Assembly (NCBI GenBank): GCA_036376595.1
Contig: DASVAA010000192.1
Location: forward strand, 1 to 28,464
DNA length: 28,464 bases
Direction: 5' to 3'
Source of the DNA: SMAG-U1939 sp036376595
GTDB lineage: Bacteria; Chloroflexota; Ktedonobacteria; Ktedonobacterales; JADMIN01
The translations under genes were made by a program, and so were the position numbers. Below, piece by piece: positions 8,454 through 17,072 of the stretch. Below the pieces are notes generated by a model. The model did no database searches. It worked only from the letters and a program-made list of their open reading frames with translations, and was not told where the DNA came from. How positions within the stretch are numbered: position 1 is the stretch's first letter; each line of letters begins with the position of its first letter.

Positions 8454-10682
8454 TCAACTTTCCAATCCGGCCCCTTCGGCACTCGCCAGTGTTGGGCCGC
8501 GCAGCCGCTCGGCCAAGCCCGTATTGCGCCCCGCCACCGCGTCGTTCTCCACCGCGCGGCGCAGCGCCCGTGGATCGCCCACCACCACGCAAAGCCGCCG
8601 CGCGCGGGTGATCGCCGTATAGAGCAGCTTGCGCTGCAACAGCAGGTAGTGCTGGCTGACCAGCGGCAGCACCACGCACGGATACTCGCTGCCCTGCGCA
8701 CGGTGGATGCTGCACGCATAGGCCAGCGTCAGCTCGTCCAGCTCGTGGGGTTCGTAGGCCACGGCGACCTCGGCGCCGTCTTCGGGGAAGCACACAATTA
8801 CCTGGCTCGCCGTCTCGCGCGCGATCTCGACCACCCGCCCCACATCGCCGTTGAAGATGCCGCTCGGCCCCTTGTCGTAGTTATTGCGCACCTGCATCAC
8901 CTTGTCGCCGGCGCGCAGCGTGGTGTCGCCATACGAGACCGCGGGCGCCTGGGACGCGCCGTTCAGCCGGGCTTGCAGCGCCGCGTTGAGCGCGATCACG
9001 CCCGCCGGCCCTTTGTACATCGGCGCCAGCACCTGGATGTCGCGGATCGGGTCGAAGCCGTAGCGCGCGGGCAGCCGGCGGGCGACGAGATCGACGATCG
9101 TGCGCGCCGCGGCGGCCGGGTCGTCGGCGCGCAGGAAGAAGAAGTCGCTGCTCTTGCGCGGCTCCAGCGCGGGCATCACGCCGGAATTGACGCCGTGCGC
9201 GGTGACGACGATCGCGCTCTCGCGCGCCTGGCGGAACAGCTCGGTCAGGCGCACCACCGGCACCGCGGCGCTGGCGAGGATGTCGGCGAAGACACTGCCT
9301 GGCCCGACCGAGGGGAGTTGGTCGGCGTCGCCCACCAGCAGTAGGTGCGCCTCAGGGTGGACCGCGCGCACCAGGCGATAGGCGAGCAGGATGTCAAGCA
9401 TCGAGACCTCGTCCACGATCACGAAGCGCTGCGGCAGCGGATGGTGCTCGTTGCGGCCGAACTCGTTGCTGCTGGGCAGGAACTCCAGCAGGCGGTGCAG
9501 CGTCTTGGCGGGCCGCCCAGTCGCCTCGGCCAGCCGCTTGGCGGCGCGGCCGGTAGGGGCGGCAAGCGCGTAGTCCACGCGCTGGCGGTCGAGCGTGTCA
9601 AGCAGCGCGCGGACGGTGGTGGTCTTGCCGACGCCGGGTCCGCCGGTGAGCACGCAGACCTTGTGCGTGTAGGCTTCGCGCACGGCGGCCTTCTGCCGCT
9701 CGGCCAGGATCAGCCCCAGGTCGTTCTCCAACGTGCGGAAGGTAGCCTGCCAGTCACGGTCGGGGATTGGGGGCAGCGGGCTGGGTGCCTTGAGCAGCAT
9801 CCGCAGGCGGCGGGCGGTGCCGTTCTCGGCATAGAAGAAGGGGGCGAGGTAGATGCGCTGCTCCTCGACGAAGACCTCTTTATCGCGCGCCAGCTCGGCC
9901 AGCGCCGGCTCCAGCGCGGCGAGTGGAGCCTCCAGTAGGGCGGCGGCGCGGGTCAGCAGCTCGTCGCGCGGCAGGAAGCAGTGGCCGTCGGCTGAGGCGG
10001 CCTCCGAGAGCACGTGCTTGAGGCCGGTCATGTAGCGCGGCAGGGCGTCGCGCGGGATGCCAAGCTGCAGCGCCAGCGCGTCGGCGGTGCGGAAACCCAC
10101 GCCGTTGATGTCGCGCTCCAGCGCGTAGGGGTTCTCGCGGACGGTGTTGATCGACTCCTTGCCGTACTGGCGGTAGATCTTGCCCGCGAGTGAAGGGGAG
10201 ACGCTATAGCCCTGCAAGAACAGCATCAGCTCGCGCACCTCGCGCTGCTCGGCCCAGCCGCGCACGATGGCGTCGCGCTTGGCGGCTGAGATGCCCTTGA
10301 CCTCGGTGAGCCGCTGCGGTTCCAGCTCCAGCACGGCCAGCGTCTGCTCGCCGAAGTGCTCCACGATGCGCTCGGCGGTCTTGGGGCCGATGCCCTTGAT
10401 GACGCCGGAGCCGAGGTAGCGGCGCAGGCCGGCGGGGGTGACGGGGGCGTGCGAGACGAATGAGGCGACGCGCAAGTGGCGGCCGTGCTGCGGGTGCAGC
10501 TCCCACGCGCCGCTGACTTCGATCAATTCGCCGACGTTGACGCCGGGCAGCGCGCCGACGATGGTGACCAGCTCGTCGCGAAAGAGGCGGCCGGCGGAGT
10601 CGGGGAGCAGGCGCGCGACGGTGTACTGCGTCTCCTGGTTGCGGAAGACGATCCGCTCCAGCGTCCCCGCCAGCTGCGCCAT
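8454..10682 (-). CDS. recD2: ATP-dependent RecD2-type DNA helicase
   Basis: 742 residues from the ATG at 10682 (MAQLAGTLERIVFRNQETQYTV), preceded by CGGAG. The N-terminal domain has the RecD2-typical start (ETQYTVARL, VTIVG). A helix-hairpin-helix region follows (GSGVIKGIGPKTAERIVEHFG). Helicase motif I is GGPGVGKTTT near residue 345, motif II is IVDEVSMLD, and GDADQLPSVGPG is motif III. The C-terminal LTLAYACSIHRAQGSEYP and TAITRARRLCVVVG are motifs V and VI. Known role: 5'-3' superfamily 1B helicase found in bacteria without RecBCD, linked to repair and replication-fork maintenance. The N-terminal extension distinguishes it from RecD of RecBCD. The stop codon overlaps the AT-rich promoter region of the next gene. 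It has a -10 candidate at 10776-10784. Confidence 0.95.
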   Translation of the reverse strand: MAQLAGTLERIVFRNQETQYTVARLLPDSAGRLFRDELVTIVGALPGVNVGELIEVSGAWELHPQHGRHLRVASFVSHAPVTPAGLRRYLGSGVIKGIGPKTAERIVEHFGEQTLAVLELEPQRLTEVKGISAAKRDAIVRGWAEQREVRELMLFLQGYSVSPSLAGKIYRQYGKESINTVRENPYALERDINGVGFRTADALALQLGIPRDALPRYMTGLKHVLSEAASADGHCFLPRDELLTRAAALLEAPLAALEPALAELARDKEVFVEEQRIYLAPFFYAENGTARRLRMLLKAPSPLPPIPDRDWQATFRTLENDLGLILAERQKAAVREAYTHKVCVLTGGPGVGKTTTVRALLDTLDRQRVDYALAAPTGRAAKRLAEATGRPAKTLHRLLEFLPSSNEFGRNEHHPLPQRFVIVDEVSMLDILLAYRLVRAVHPEAHLLLVGDADQLPSVGPGSVFADILASAAVPVVRLTELFRQARESAIVVTAHGVNSGVMPALEPRKSSDFFFLRADDPAAAARTIVDLVARRLPARYGFDPIRDIQVLAPMYKGPAGVIALNAALQARLNGASQAPAVSYGDTTLRAGDKVMQVRNNYDKGPSGIFNGDVGRVVEIARETASQVIVCFPEDGAEVAVAYEPHELDELTLAYACSIHRAQGSEYPCVVLPLVSQHYLLLQRKLLYTAITRARRLCVVVGDPRALRRAVENDAVAGRNTGLAERLRGPTLASAEGAGLES

Positions 10683-10775
10683 ATGCTCCGCCCGATCCTG
10701 CCCGTTCGCCCGCTCGATTGTTCGTGGGTGCGGCGTTGCCCGCTCGCCGCCACGCATCCGCCCATTCCGCGCGGC

Positions 10776-10784
10776 ATTGTACCA
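10776..10784 (-). promoter_or_regulatory. extended -10 candidate TGGTACAAT for recD2
   Basis: The minus strand reads TGGTACAAT about 94 bases before the recD2 ATG. No good -35 hexamer is seen, which fits an extended -10 promoter. Confidence 0.5.
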
Positions 10785-10819
10785 CGCGGAAGCGGGCGGG
10801 CAGGCTTCATCAAGCAAGG

Positions 10820-11446
10820 CTACTGGAGAGAGATGACGGCGCTGCCACGAGCCTGCCCACTGGGATAATGCCCCTCGGGCGGCTGGCTATCTGGTCCTTG
10901 CGTCCAATTGAGCTGCACATCCACTTGGTACGCGCCAGGTGGCAGATTCATGTCGCTCAGGTCCGCGACAAAGTTGTAGGTATGGGCGTCGTCCGGCGAA
11001 ATATCGGGAGGAAGCGCTCGCGCTGGGAACGGCGGGCACGAATAGGTATCGGAGGTCCAGACCCGCTGGTGCGTGGCGACCTGGATGATCTGCCCTTGAA
11101 TGGGCTGAAAGCCGCAGTTGTACCAGACATGAATAGGAGCTGCGGTGTGATTTGTCACCTGCACTGCAATATGCAGTTGGACGTTGCGCTCGGCTGCGGT
11201 GCCTTGTTGGACAACAGTCAGTTGCAACCCGACCTGCGGCGCACCTTGGGGCGTCTGCCCAACTGAGGGTGTACTTGTGATTGTAGGCCCAGCGGAAGCA
11301 CCCTGAAGACGGCAGGCACCAAGGGAGATTGCCAGCAGTGCCAGCAGCAGAGCCGCTGCCAGCACATACGGGCGCCGGCCAGGCTCACGTCGTGCAGCCC
11401 GTCGCGCCGCTCCTCTGTGGATCACGTCCCGCGGCACCATCCCCAT
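10820..11446 (-). CDS. putative lipoprotein of unknown function
   Basis: 208 residues from the ATG at 11446; an ATG two codons later is equally possible. The N-terminus is Arg-rich, followed by a hydrophobic stretch (VLAAALLLALLAISLGAC). This ends in a lipobox-like LGAC with the cysteine at residue 45, so export and lipid anchoring are likely. A Ser/Thr/Pro/Gly linker follows (about 50-70). The mature part alternates beta-strand-like segments (VGLQLTVVQQ, VQLHIAVQVTN, IHVWYNCGFQ, AYQVDVQLNW), which suggests a single immunoglobulin-like beta sandwich resembling intracellular proteinase-inhibitor BsuPI-like or DUF folds. Two cysteines (YNCGF and YSCPP) could form a disulfide. I do not recognise the family. 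It lies upstream of recD2 on the same strand with a 137-base gap. Confidence 0.72.
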   Translation of the reverse strand: MGMVPRDVIHRGAARRAARREPGRRPYVLAAALLLALLAISLGACRLQGASAGPTITSTPSVGQTPQGAPQVGLQLTVVQQGTAAERNVQLHIAVQVTNHTAAPIHVWYNCGFQPIQGQIIQVATHQRVWTSDTYSCPPFPARALPPDISPDDAHTYNFVADLSDMNLPPGAYQVDVQLNWTQGPDSQPPEGHYPSGQARGSAVISLQ

Positions 11447-11906
11447 ATCGAGCCCCCGATGCAGGTTGGATAACTGATGAGGCCGACATATTGAAAAGCA
11501 AGTATATGTACGTCGTGCGCGGCGCCCATCTCCCTGAGAGTACTGGCGCCCCGTGCTACGATGGCACAGGAGATCGCCGCGTCTCAGCCACCGCTTCCCA
11601 TTCGCCGGCTGCCATCGGTCTAGCGGGCACGCCAGCGACAGAGAATTGCGTGACGCCGGCAGGCCGCCGGTCGTCTAAGGGTGCGGAGAGAGCCTGGCGG
11701 CCGAGAACGAGGACGTGAGTGGCCCCGGTTGTGCTGAGCATCGCGGCTCGTGCGAGAATTACCTGCCCTATCGCCTTGGATTGGCGCGTCCCCGGCCCGA
11801 CAGCGTGCGCAAGCGCGTGATGTGTCGTGGACGTGCCACCGACTGGCGCGCTGGGCAATGGAGGATAGCGAACGTGGCAACCAGTGACGAGCAAGGAGGG
11901 GCCGGC
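11447..11906. other. intergenic region upstream of the glycosyltransferase gene
   Basis: No supported gene. An AT-rich patch lies near 11485-11510. TGCTACGAT at 11554-11562 is a weak extended -10 candidate for the plus strand. The glycosyltransferase frame is open upstream to 11715, but the encoded stretch is not protein-like. No terminator was recognised. Confidence 0.4.
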
Positions 11907-13586
11907 GTGGCAAACACGGTCCCCCAGGGCGACCAGACAGCCGCGGCTCCGAATGGCCGGACGACCGCGCGCCGGCGGGCGGCCCCGCGCACGATACCCA
12001 CCGTGACGAGCGAGGCCAAGCGCCCACACGGCCGGGCCACGCGCGAGCAGACGCCGCGCGCGCGACCCCGCGGACGCACGACCGGCGCGTCGGCAGCAGC
12101 CGCGGCACCCGCACCGCCCGCCAATCCCGCGGCGCCAGCGACGACCCCGGCCGAGACGCCCGCGCAGGCTCCAGCGCCACGCCGCCGTGCCCCTTCACGC
12201 CCGCGCTCGCCGCGCGCCGAACCAGCCGCGGTCCGCGTGCCCGCGGCGCCCATGCCCGCCCCGGCGGAGCCGGTGCCCCAGGCACGCGGCGGCATCACCC
12301 CCGAAAACACTGTCTTCGTCTCGCTCAGCTTCGAGGGACCGGATGTCTACTCGACCGCCGGTGGGCTGGGCACGCGCGTCGCCGAGCTGACCGAGTCGCT
12401 GGCGAGCCTGGGCTACGAGACGCACCTGATCTTCGTCGGCGACCCCACCGCGCCGGGCGTCGAGGTGACTACCAACGGCCGGCTGCACCTCACGCGCTGG
12501 GGCCAGTGGATCAGCAAGTATTACCCCAACGGCGTCTACGAGGGCGAGGAGCAGAAGCTCTACGATTACGTCGAGTCGGTGCCGTACCACGTCTACGAGC
12601 AGATCGCCGCGCCGGCCATCGCCCAGGGCAAGTTGGTGGTGATCGTCGGCGAAGACTGGCACACTGCCGAAACCATCTGCCACACCTCGGACCTGCTCAA
12701 CTGGCACAACCTGCGCTCGCGCAGCATCCTGATGTGGAACTGCAACAGCCTGATGTCGCTGCACCGCATCAACTGGGGTCGGCTCAGCTACTGCTCGACC
12801 GTCACCACCGTCAGCAAGTACATGAAGCACCGGCTCTGGCAGTACCAAGTCAACCCGCTGGTGATCCCCAACGGCATCCCGGCGCGCTTCCTCGATCCGG
12901 TCAACGCGGCGCACACCGCCGAGCTGCGGGCGACGATGCAGCGCGGCAATCCCGACCGCTTCTTCCTCTTCAAGATCGGCCGCTTCGACCCCGACAAGCG
13001 CTGGCTGATGGCCGTCGAGGCGGCGGCGCACCTCAAGTACAGCGGACACCCCGTCTCGTTCGTCATCCGCGGCGGCATCGAGCCGCATGGCAACGAGGTG
13101 CTCAACCGCGCGCGCTACCTGGGCCTCAACATCGTGGATATTGACGCCCAGCGCCCCTCCGTGGAGGAGTGCCTGCGGCTGATGCGCCAGGCGCCCGACG
13201 CCGACATCTATAACCTGCGCTTCTTCGTGCCGACCGAGTTCGTGCGCACCTGCTACGCCGCCGCCGACGCCACGCTCGCCAACAGCGGCCACGAGCCGTT
13301 CGGACTGGTGGGCCTGGAGGTGATGGCGGCCGGCGGTGTGGCGTTCGTCGGCTCAACTGGCGAGGATTATGCGGTCTCGTTCGAGAACTGCGTCTCGCTG
13401 GACACCGACGACCCCGACGAGATCGTGGGCTACCTGCTGCACATGCGCTCGCACCCCGACGACCGCCACAAGATCATCGCCCAGGCGCGGCGCACGGCCG
13501 CCGAGTTCACGTGGGATAGCGTGATTGACGACCTGACGGGCAAGATCCGCTACCTCGCGCGCAAGCAAAACATCGTCCTCGCGTAG
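11907..13586 (+). CDS. GT-B glycosyltransferase with long disordered N-terminus
   Basis: 559 residues from a GTG at 11907. AAGGAGG is placed 7 bases upstream, the best ribosome binding site in the region, and this overrides the longer open frame from 11715. Residues 1-130 are almost entirely Ala, Pro, Arg and Thr and should be disordered. The enzyme starts near 135 (ENTVFVSLSFEGPDVYSTAGGLGTRVAEL); STAGGLG at 149-155 matches the glycine-rich loop of glycogen and starch synthases. The C-terminal nucleotide-sugar domain has FKIGRFDPDKRW and GHEPFGLVGLEVMA, with the paired glutamates E463 and E471 of GT4/GT5 enzymes. Likely a retaining glucosyltransferase acting on alpha-glucan or a related glycan. 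The following GH57 gene supports a role in glycogen-like polymer metabolism. The donor sugar is not certain. Confidence 0.85.
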   Translation: MANTVPQGDQTAAAPNGRTTARRRAAPRTIPTVTSEAKRPHGRATREQTPRARPRGRTTGASAAAAAPAPPANPAAPATTPAETPAQAPAPRRRAPSRPRSPRAEPAAVRVPAAPMPAPAEPVPQARGGITPENTVFVSLSFEGPDVYSTAGGLGTRVAELTESLASLGYETHLIFVGDPTAPGVEVTTNGRLHLTRWGQWISKYYPNGVYEGEEQKLYDYVESVPYHVYEQIAAPAIAQGKLVVIVGEDWHTAETICHTSDLLNWHNLRSRSILMWNCNSLMSLHRINWGRLSYCSTVTTVSKYMKHRLWQYQVNPLVIPNGIPARFLDPVNAAHTAELRATMQRGNPDRFFLFKIGRFDPDKRWLMAVEAAAHLKYSGHPVSFVIRGGIEPHGNEVLNRARYLGLNIVDIDAQRPSVEECLRLMRQAPDADIYNLRFFVPTEFVRTCYAAADATLANSGHEPFGLVGLEVMAAGGVAFVGSTGEDYAVSFENCVSLDTDDPDEIVGYLLHMRSHPDDRHKIIAQARRTAAEFTWDSVIDDLTGKIRYLARKQNIVLA

Positions 13587-13601
13587 TGCCTCCCGCGGCG
13601 C

Positions 13602-13667
13602 GGGCGAGGCATGCCTCGCCCCTACCGTCTCTTCAGCGGAGATCGGGCGTCCACCGGACGCCCCTAC
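13602..13667. repeat. two GTAGGGG-palindrome repeat units
   Basis: Unit 1 is the perfect 20-bp palindrome GGGCGAGGCATGCCTCGCCC (13602-13621), followed by CTAC. Unit 2 (13645-13667) is GGGCGTCCACCGGACGCCC followed by CTAC. Read on the minus strand both begin GTAGGGG. Unit 2 is the inverse of the units at 22370 and 22407. Confidence 0.75.
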
Positions 13668-13670
13668 GCA

Positions 13671-13805
13671 TGTCCTCTGCGACCTCTGCGGTTTCTTCTC
13701 CTACCTTCGCGATCTTCGCGCTCGCTTCGCGTCCTTCGCGTTCTCTCTGCTTTCTCCAGGTCTCCGCGACCTCCGCGAAACTCCGCGGTCTCCGCGGTCT
13801 CCGTC
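13671..13805. repeat. CTCCGCG/CTTCGCG-type degenerate intergenic repeat, copy 2
   Basis: This is a 135-base pyrimidine-rich block made of CTCTGCG, CTTCGCG and CTCCGCG words at short intervals. It fills most of the gap between the glycosyltransferase and the GH57 gene. It shares an exact 17-mer with the copy at 7346-7362. Confidence 0.75.
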
Positions 13806-13831
13806 ACCCCCTCACCGATGAGGATTTGCCC

Positions 13832-15172
13832 ATGGCGACCGAGGTCATCATCTACACCGTGGTGCATCAGCCGCGGCGCGTCAAGCTGCCCGCGCAGCCC
13901 ATCCCGCACGGCGCCAGCATCGAGGACATCGCGCACTGCGCCTTCGACGACCGCATGAACGAGCGCTACTTCCACAAGGTCGCGCGCACCTGCTACTATC
14001 CCGCGACTGAGACCTTCACCCGGCTGGTGCGCACCAAAGACCTCAAGCTCGCCATCGGCTTCTCGATCTCGTTCATCGAGCAGTGCCGCCGCTGGGACCC
14101 GGCGCTGCTGGAGCGCTTCCGCGAGCTGGTGGCCGAGCCGAATGTGGAGCTGGTGGGCGTCGAGCCGTACCACAACTTCCTCTTCCTGCTCGATCTGCCG
14201 TTCTTCGTCGGCCGCATGCGCTGGATGCGCGACGAGCTGGAGCGCATCTTCGGCAAGCGCCCGATTGTTACCGACACGACCGAGATGTGCATGTCAGCCT
14301 CGCTCTATGACGCCGTCGAGGCCGCTGGCTTCGAGGCGGGCATGCTCGATGGGCGCCCTTGGGTGATGGACTGGCGCGAGCCGACACACCTCTACCATTA
14401 CCACGGCCGCACGCGGCTCTTCACGCGCCACTTCGACCTGAGCGACGACGTGGGCTACCGCTTCTCGAACAAGAGTTGGGAGAGCTGGCCGCTGACCGCC
14501 GACACCTATGCCGAGTGGCTGCGCGAGACGTGGGGCGAATTCGTCTTCCTCGGCTGGGATTACGAGACCTTCGGCGAGCACCACTGGGCCAGCACCGGCA
14601 TCTTCGACTTCCTCGACCACCTGCCCGACGCGCTCTACCGCCGCGGCGCGCGCTTCATGCTGCCCAGCGAGGCGCTGGCGGCCTTCGGCGACCGCACCTA
14701 CGAACTGCCGCTGCCCGTCTTCCCGACCACCTGGGCCGGCACCGGCAGCATGGAGTTCTTCCTCGGCAACGCCGCGCAGCAGGCGATTTTGCAGTTGATG
14801 ATCCATACCTACGGCGTCGCGCGGCTGACTGAAGACCCAGCCCTGCTCGACATCGCGCTGTGGCTGGCGCAGTCCGACAACCTGCACCTGATCCAGTGGT
14901 TCGGCCGCGGCGGCTCCGAGGCGGAGGTCTCGGCGTACTTCACGCCACGCGAGTGGTGGGACCTCGGCCCCGACCGCATCATCGTCGAGCAGCAGCGGGT
15001 CTACACCAACGTGCTGCGCGCGATGGAGCCGTACCTGCCGGCCCGCCGCGCCGACCGCGCAGCCGCCGACCGCGCGCTGCTGGAACGGTTGGAAGCGATA
15101 CGCGCGCGTGAGCTGGCCGCGCATGCCCGCACCGGCACCGCCGAGCCGCTGGAGCTGGTCGGGCGGTATTAG
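13832..15172 (+). CDS. glycoside hydrolase family 57 protein (alpha-amylase or glucan-branching type)
   Basis: 446 residues from the ATG at 13832 (MATEVIIYTVVHQPRRVKLP), with GAGGA about 9 bases upstream. The frame is open upstream to 13586, but that portion is the repeat block. GH57 conserved regions are visible: region 1 HQP at 12-14; region 2 VGVEPYHN around 109-115; region 3 TDTTEMCMS with E151 as the likely nucleophile; region 4 GWDYETFGEHH around 241-251, whose Asp/Glu pair is the likely acid-base site. Known members cleave or transfer alpha-1,4-glucan chains. Compared with longer branching enzymes this short form is nearer to the alpha-amylase-like group. Placed directly after the GT-B gene, it probably trims or rearranges the polymer made by that enzyme. 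Exact specificity is unknown. Confidence 0.88.
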   Translation: MATEVIIYTVVHQPRRVKLPAQPIPHGASIEDIAHCAFDDRMNERYFHKVARTCYYPATETFTRLVRTKDLKLAIGFSISFIEQCRRWDPALLERFRELVAEPNVELVGVEPYHNFLFLLDLPFFVGRMRWMRDELERIFGKRPIVTDTTEMCMSASLYDAVEAAGFEAGMLDGRPWVMDWREPTHLYHYHGRTRLFTRHFDLSDDVGYRFSNKSWESWPLTADTYAEWLRETWGEFVFLGWDYETFGEHHWASTGIFDFLDHLPDALYRRGARFMLPSEALAAFGDRTYELPLPVFPTTWAGTGSMEFFLGNAAQQAILQLMIHTYGVARLTEDPALLDIALWLAQSDNLHLIQWFGRGGSEAEVSAYFTPREWWDLGPDRIIVEQQRVYTNVLRAMEPYLPARRADRAAADRALLERLEAIRARELAAHARTGTAEPLELVGRY

Positions 15173-15194
15173 GCCGCGGCGAGGTCGACCGGAG

Positions 15195-15209
15195 ACCTGG
15201 ATGCCAGGT
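15195..15209 (+). terminator. short hairpin after the GH57 gene
   Basis: ACCTGG (15195-15200), loop ATG and CCAGGT (15204-15209) form a perfect 6-bp stem 22 bases after the stop. No T tract follows, so termination is doubtful. Confidence 0.3.
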
Positions 15210-15285
15210 TCGGCACCATTCCCTTTGGCAACAGCCTCGGCGGATGGCGGCGTGGTTTCAACCGCCTGCCGCTAGCCGCGTGCTG

Positions 15286-15291
15286 TACAAT
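15286..15291 (+). promoter_or_regulatory. -10 candidate TACAAT for the dienelactone hydrolase gene
   Basis: TACAAT lies about 92 bases before the ATG at 15383. No -35 element was recognised at the expected distance. Confidence 0.35.
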
Positions 15292-15382
15292 GGCGGCGAG
15301 AAGCAGCGGCCCACCGCCTGGAGCGGCGCTTTGGCTGTTCGCGGCGTGCATGTGGGACCGCAGCGAGAGGGGGCAGCCCGCC

Positions 15383-16093
15383 ATGAGCACCGCCGAGCCT
15401 GAAGCCGCGATCACCACCGGCGACGTCACGTTCCCCTTCAACGGCGAGTCGCGCCCAGCTTATGTCGCGCGGCCCCAGGGTGATGGGCCCTTCCCCGGCG
15501 TCGTCGTGATCCACGAGATCGTCGGCCTCAACGAGAACATTCGCGACGTCACGCGCCGGCTCGCACGGGCCGGCTACGCCGCGCTGGCGGTGGACCTCTT
15601 CGCGGGGCGCGGCAACCGCACGCTCTGCATGTGGCGTCTGCTCGCGTCGCAGATTCGCAATTCTCCCGGGAGCCGGGGCGTCAGCGAGCTGCGCGCGGCG
15701 CTCTCATACCTCGCCGCCCAGCCTGAGGTGGATGCGACCCGCCTGGGCGCCGTCGGCTTCTGCCTCGGTGGCGGCTATGCGATTGCCTGGGCCTGCGGCG
15801 ACGGCCGCCTCAAAGCGATCGCGCCGTTCTATGGCATGCGGACGACGCCTCTGAGCGCGCTGGCGCGCTCGTGCCCAGTGGTCGGCTCGTATCCCGACCA
15901 CGACATCTCCACGTGCTCCAGCCGCATGCTCGAACGGCGGCTCACGCGCTACGGCATTGCCCACGACATCAAGGTGTATGCGGGCGCTCAGCACTCGTTC
16001 TTCAACGACCGCTATCCCGCCCACTACAACGCCGCGGCTTCGGAAGACTCCTGGCGGCGCGTGCTGGCCTTCTTTGACGAGCATGTGCGCTAG
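15383..16093 (+). CDS. dienelactone hydrolase family protein
   Basis: 236 residues from the ATG at 15383, with GAGAGGGGG upstream; an ATG at 15350 is the alternative. It has the alpha/beta-hydrolase pattern of PF01738. VIHEIVGLN carries E45, the glutamate that holds the nucleophile in dienelactone hydrolase. GFCLGGG has the nucleophile C127. D172 or D174 in SYPDHD and H204 in GAQHSFFN complete the Cys-Asp-His triad. Length matches the family (about 230-250). Known activity is hydrolysis of dienelactone in chlorocatechol degradation, but most genomic homologues are general carboxyl-ester hydrolases. No catechol genes are nearby, so the specific substrate is unknown. The downstream methyltransferase starts 12 bases after the stop, which suggests one transcript. 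Confidence 0.93.
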   Translation: MSTAEPEAAITTGDVTFPFNGESRPAYVARPQGDGPFPGVVVIHEIVGLNENIRDVTRRLARAGYAALAVDLFAGRGNRTLCMWRLLASQIRNSPGSRGVSELRAALSYLAAQPEVDATRLGAVGFCLGGGYAIAWACGDGRLKAIAPFYGMRTTPLSALARSCPVVGSYPDHDISTCSSRMLERRLTRYGIAHDIKVYAGAQHSFFNDRYPAHYNAAASEDSWRRVLAFFDEHVR

Positions 16094-16105
16094 GAAGCAG
16101 CCGAG

Positions 16106-17038
16106 ATGACGTCAGACTCCATCCAGGACCACTGGGCGCGATGGCTACTGGAGCGGCGGCACGGCGGCGACGCCGAGCAATTGAGCGCGATCCTGCCTCA
16201 GCTCTATCGGATGCGCGATGGGGTACTGGAACATGCTCAGATCGCGAGCGGCGACACGCTGCTCGATGTGGGGACGGGCGACGGGCTGATCGCGTTTGGG
16301 GCGCTGCCCTTGATCGGCGAGCGAGGCACCGTGATCTTTAGCGACATCTCGCAGGATCTGCTCGATCACTGCCGCCAGCTCGCCGAGCAGGCGGGCGTGC
16401 TCGACCGCGCGCGGTTCGTTCTCACCTCAGCCGACGATCTGTCATCCATCCCCGGCGCTTCAGTGGACGTTGTCACGACGCGCTCGGTGCTGATCTACGT
16501 CGCGCGCAAGCGCGAGGCGTTCGCCGAGTTCCACCGCGTGATCAAGCCGGGCGGCAGACTCTCGATCTTCGAGCCGATCAACCACTTCTGTTACCCCGAG
16601 CCGGTCCACCATTTCATGGGTGTAGACGTGGCGGCGATCCAGCCCATCGCGGACAAGGTGTGCGCCCTCTACGACCAGCTGCAGCCGCCCGCGAGCGACC
16701 CGATGCTCGACTTTGACGAGCGCGACCTGCTGGCGCTGGCCGAGCAGGCGGGATTCAGTGAGGTCCACCTCGAGCTGCGAGCCGACGTCGAGCCGGCCAA
16801 GCCGCTGCGCTGGGACATCGTGTGTCGGCAGGCCGGCAACCCCAAAATCCCGACCCTCGAAGAAGCCATCGCGCGGACACTCACGCCGGAAGAAGCCAAG
16901 CGCTTCGTCGCGCACATGCGGCCGCGAGTGGAGGCCGGCGAGGGCATGCATCGCATGGCGGTCGCCTATCTGTGGGCGACCAAGGAGAAGGGGAAACGGT
17001 GGGCGGGCCGGCGTGGTGGGTCGCGGAACTCGGCATGA
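16106..17038 (+). CDS. class I SAM-dependent methyltransferase
   Basis: 310 residues from the ATG at 16106. Motif I LLDVGTGDG is at residues 53-60. The acidic end of strand 2 is VIFSDIS, and the post-motif pattern ARFVLTSADDLSSIPGASVDVV follows. HRVIKPGGRLSIFEPIN is the typical motif III of UbiE/ArsM-like enzymes. This is a Methyltransf_11/25-type fold with a long C-terminal helical extension (about 200-310) that probably shapes the acceptor site. The acceptor is not evident; cysteines typical of arsenite methyltransferases are not in the right pattern. It probably forms an operon with the hydrolase gene. It converges with the response-regulator gene 34 bases downstream. Confidence 0.88.
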   Translation: MTSDSIQDHWARWLLERRHGGDAEQLSAILPQLYRMRDGVLEHAQIASGDTLLDVGTGDGLIAFGALPLIGERGTVIFSDISQDLLDHCRQLAEQAGVLDRARFVLTSADDLSSIPGASVDVVTTRSVLIYVARKREAFAEFHRVIKPGGRLSIFEPINHFCYPEPVHHFMGVDVAAIQPIADKVCALYDQLQPPASDPMLDFDERDLLALAEQAGFSEVHLELRADVEPAKPLRWDIVCRQAGNPKIPTLEEAIARTLTPEEAKRFVAHMRPRVEAGEGMHRMAVAYLWATKEKGKRWAGRRGGSRNSA

Positions 17039-17072
17039 GGCGCTGGCCAGATTGTCATACGACCCGCATCGC

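Noticed and set aside
11715..11906. Extension of the glycosyltransferase frame upstream to 11715
   Set aside because: No ribosome binding site and non-protein-like sequence, whereas GTG 11907 has AAGGAGG at 7 bases.
13586..13831. Extension of the GH57 frame upstream to 13586
   Set aside because: The extension is entirely repeat sequence (Arg/Ser/Leu runs); HQP near residue 12 from the ATG at 13832 is the normal GH57 N-terminus.
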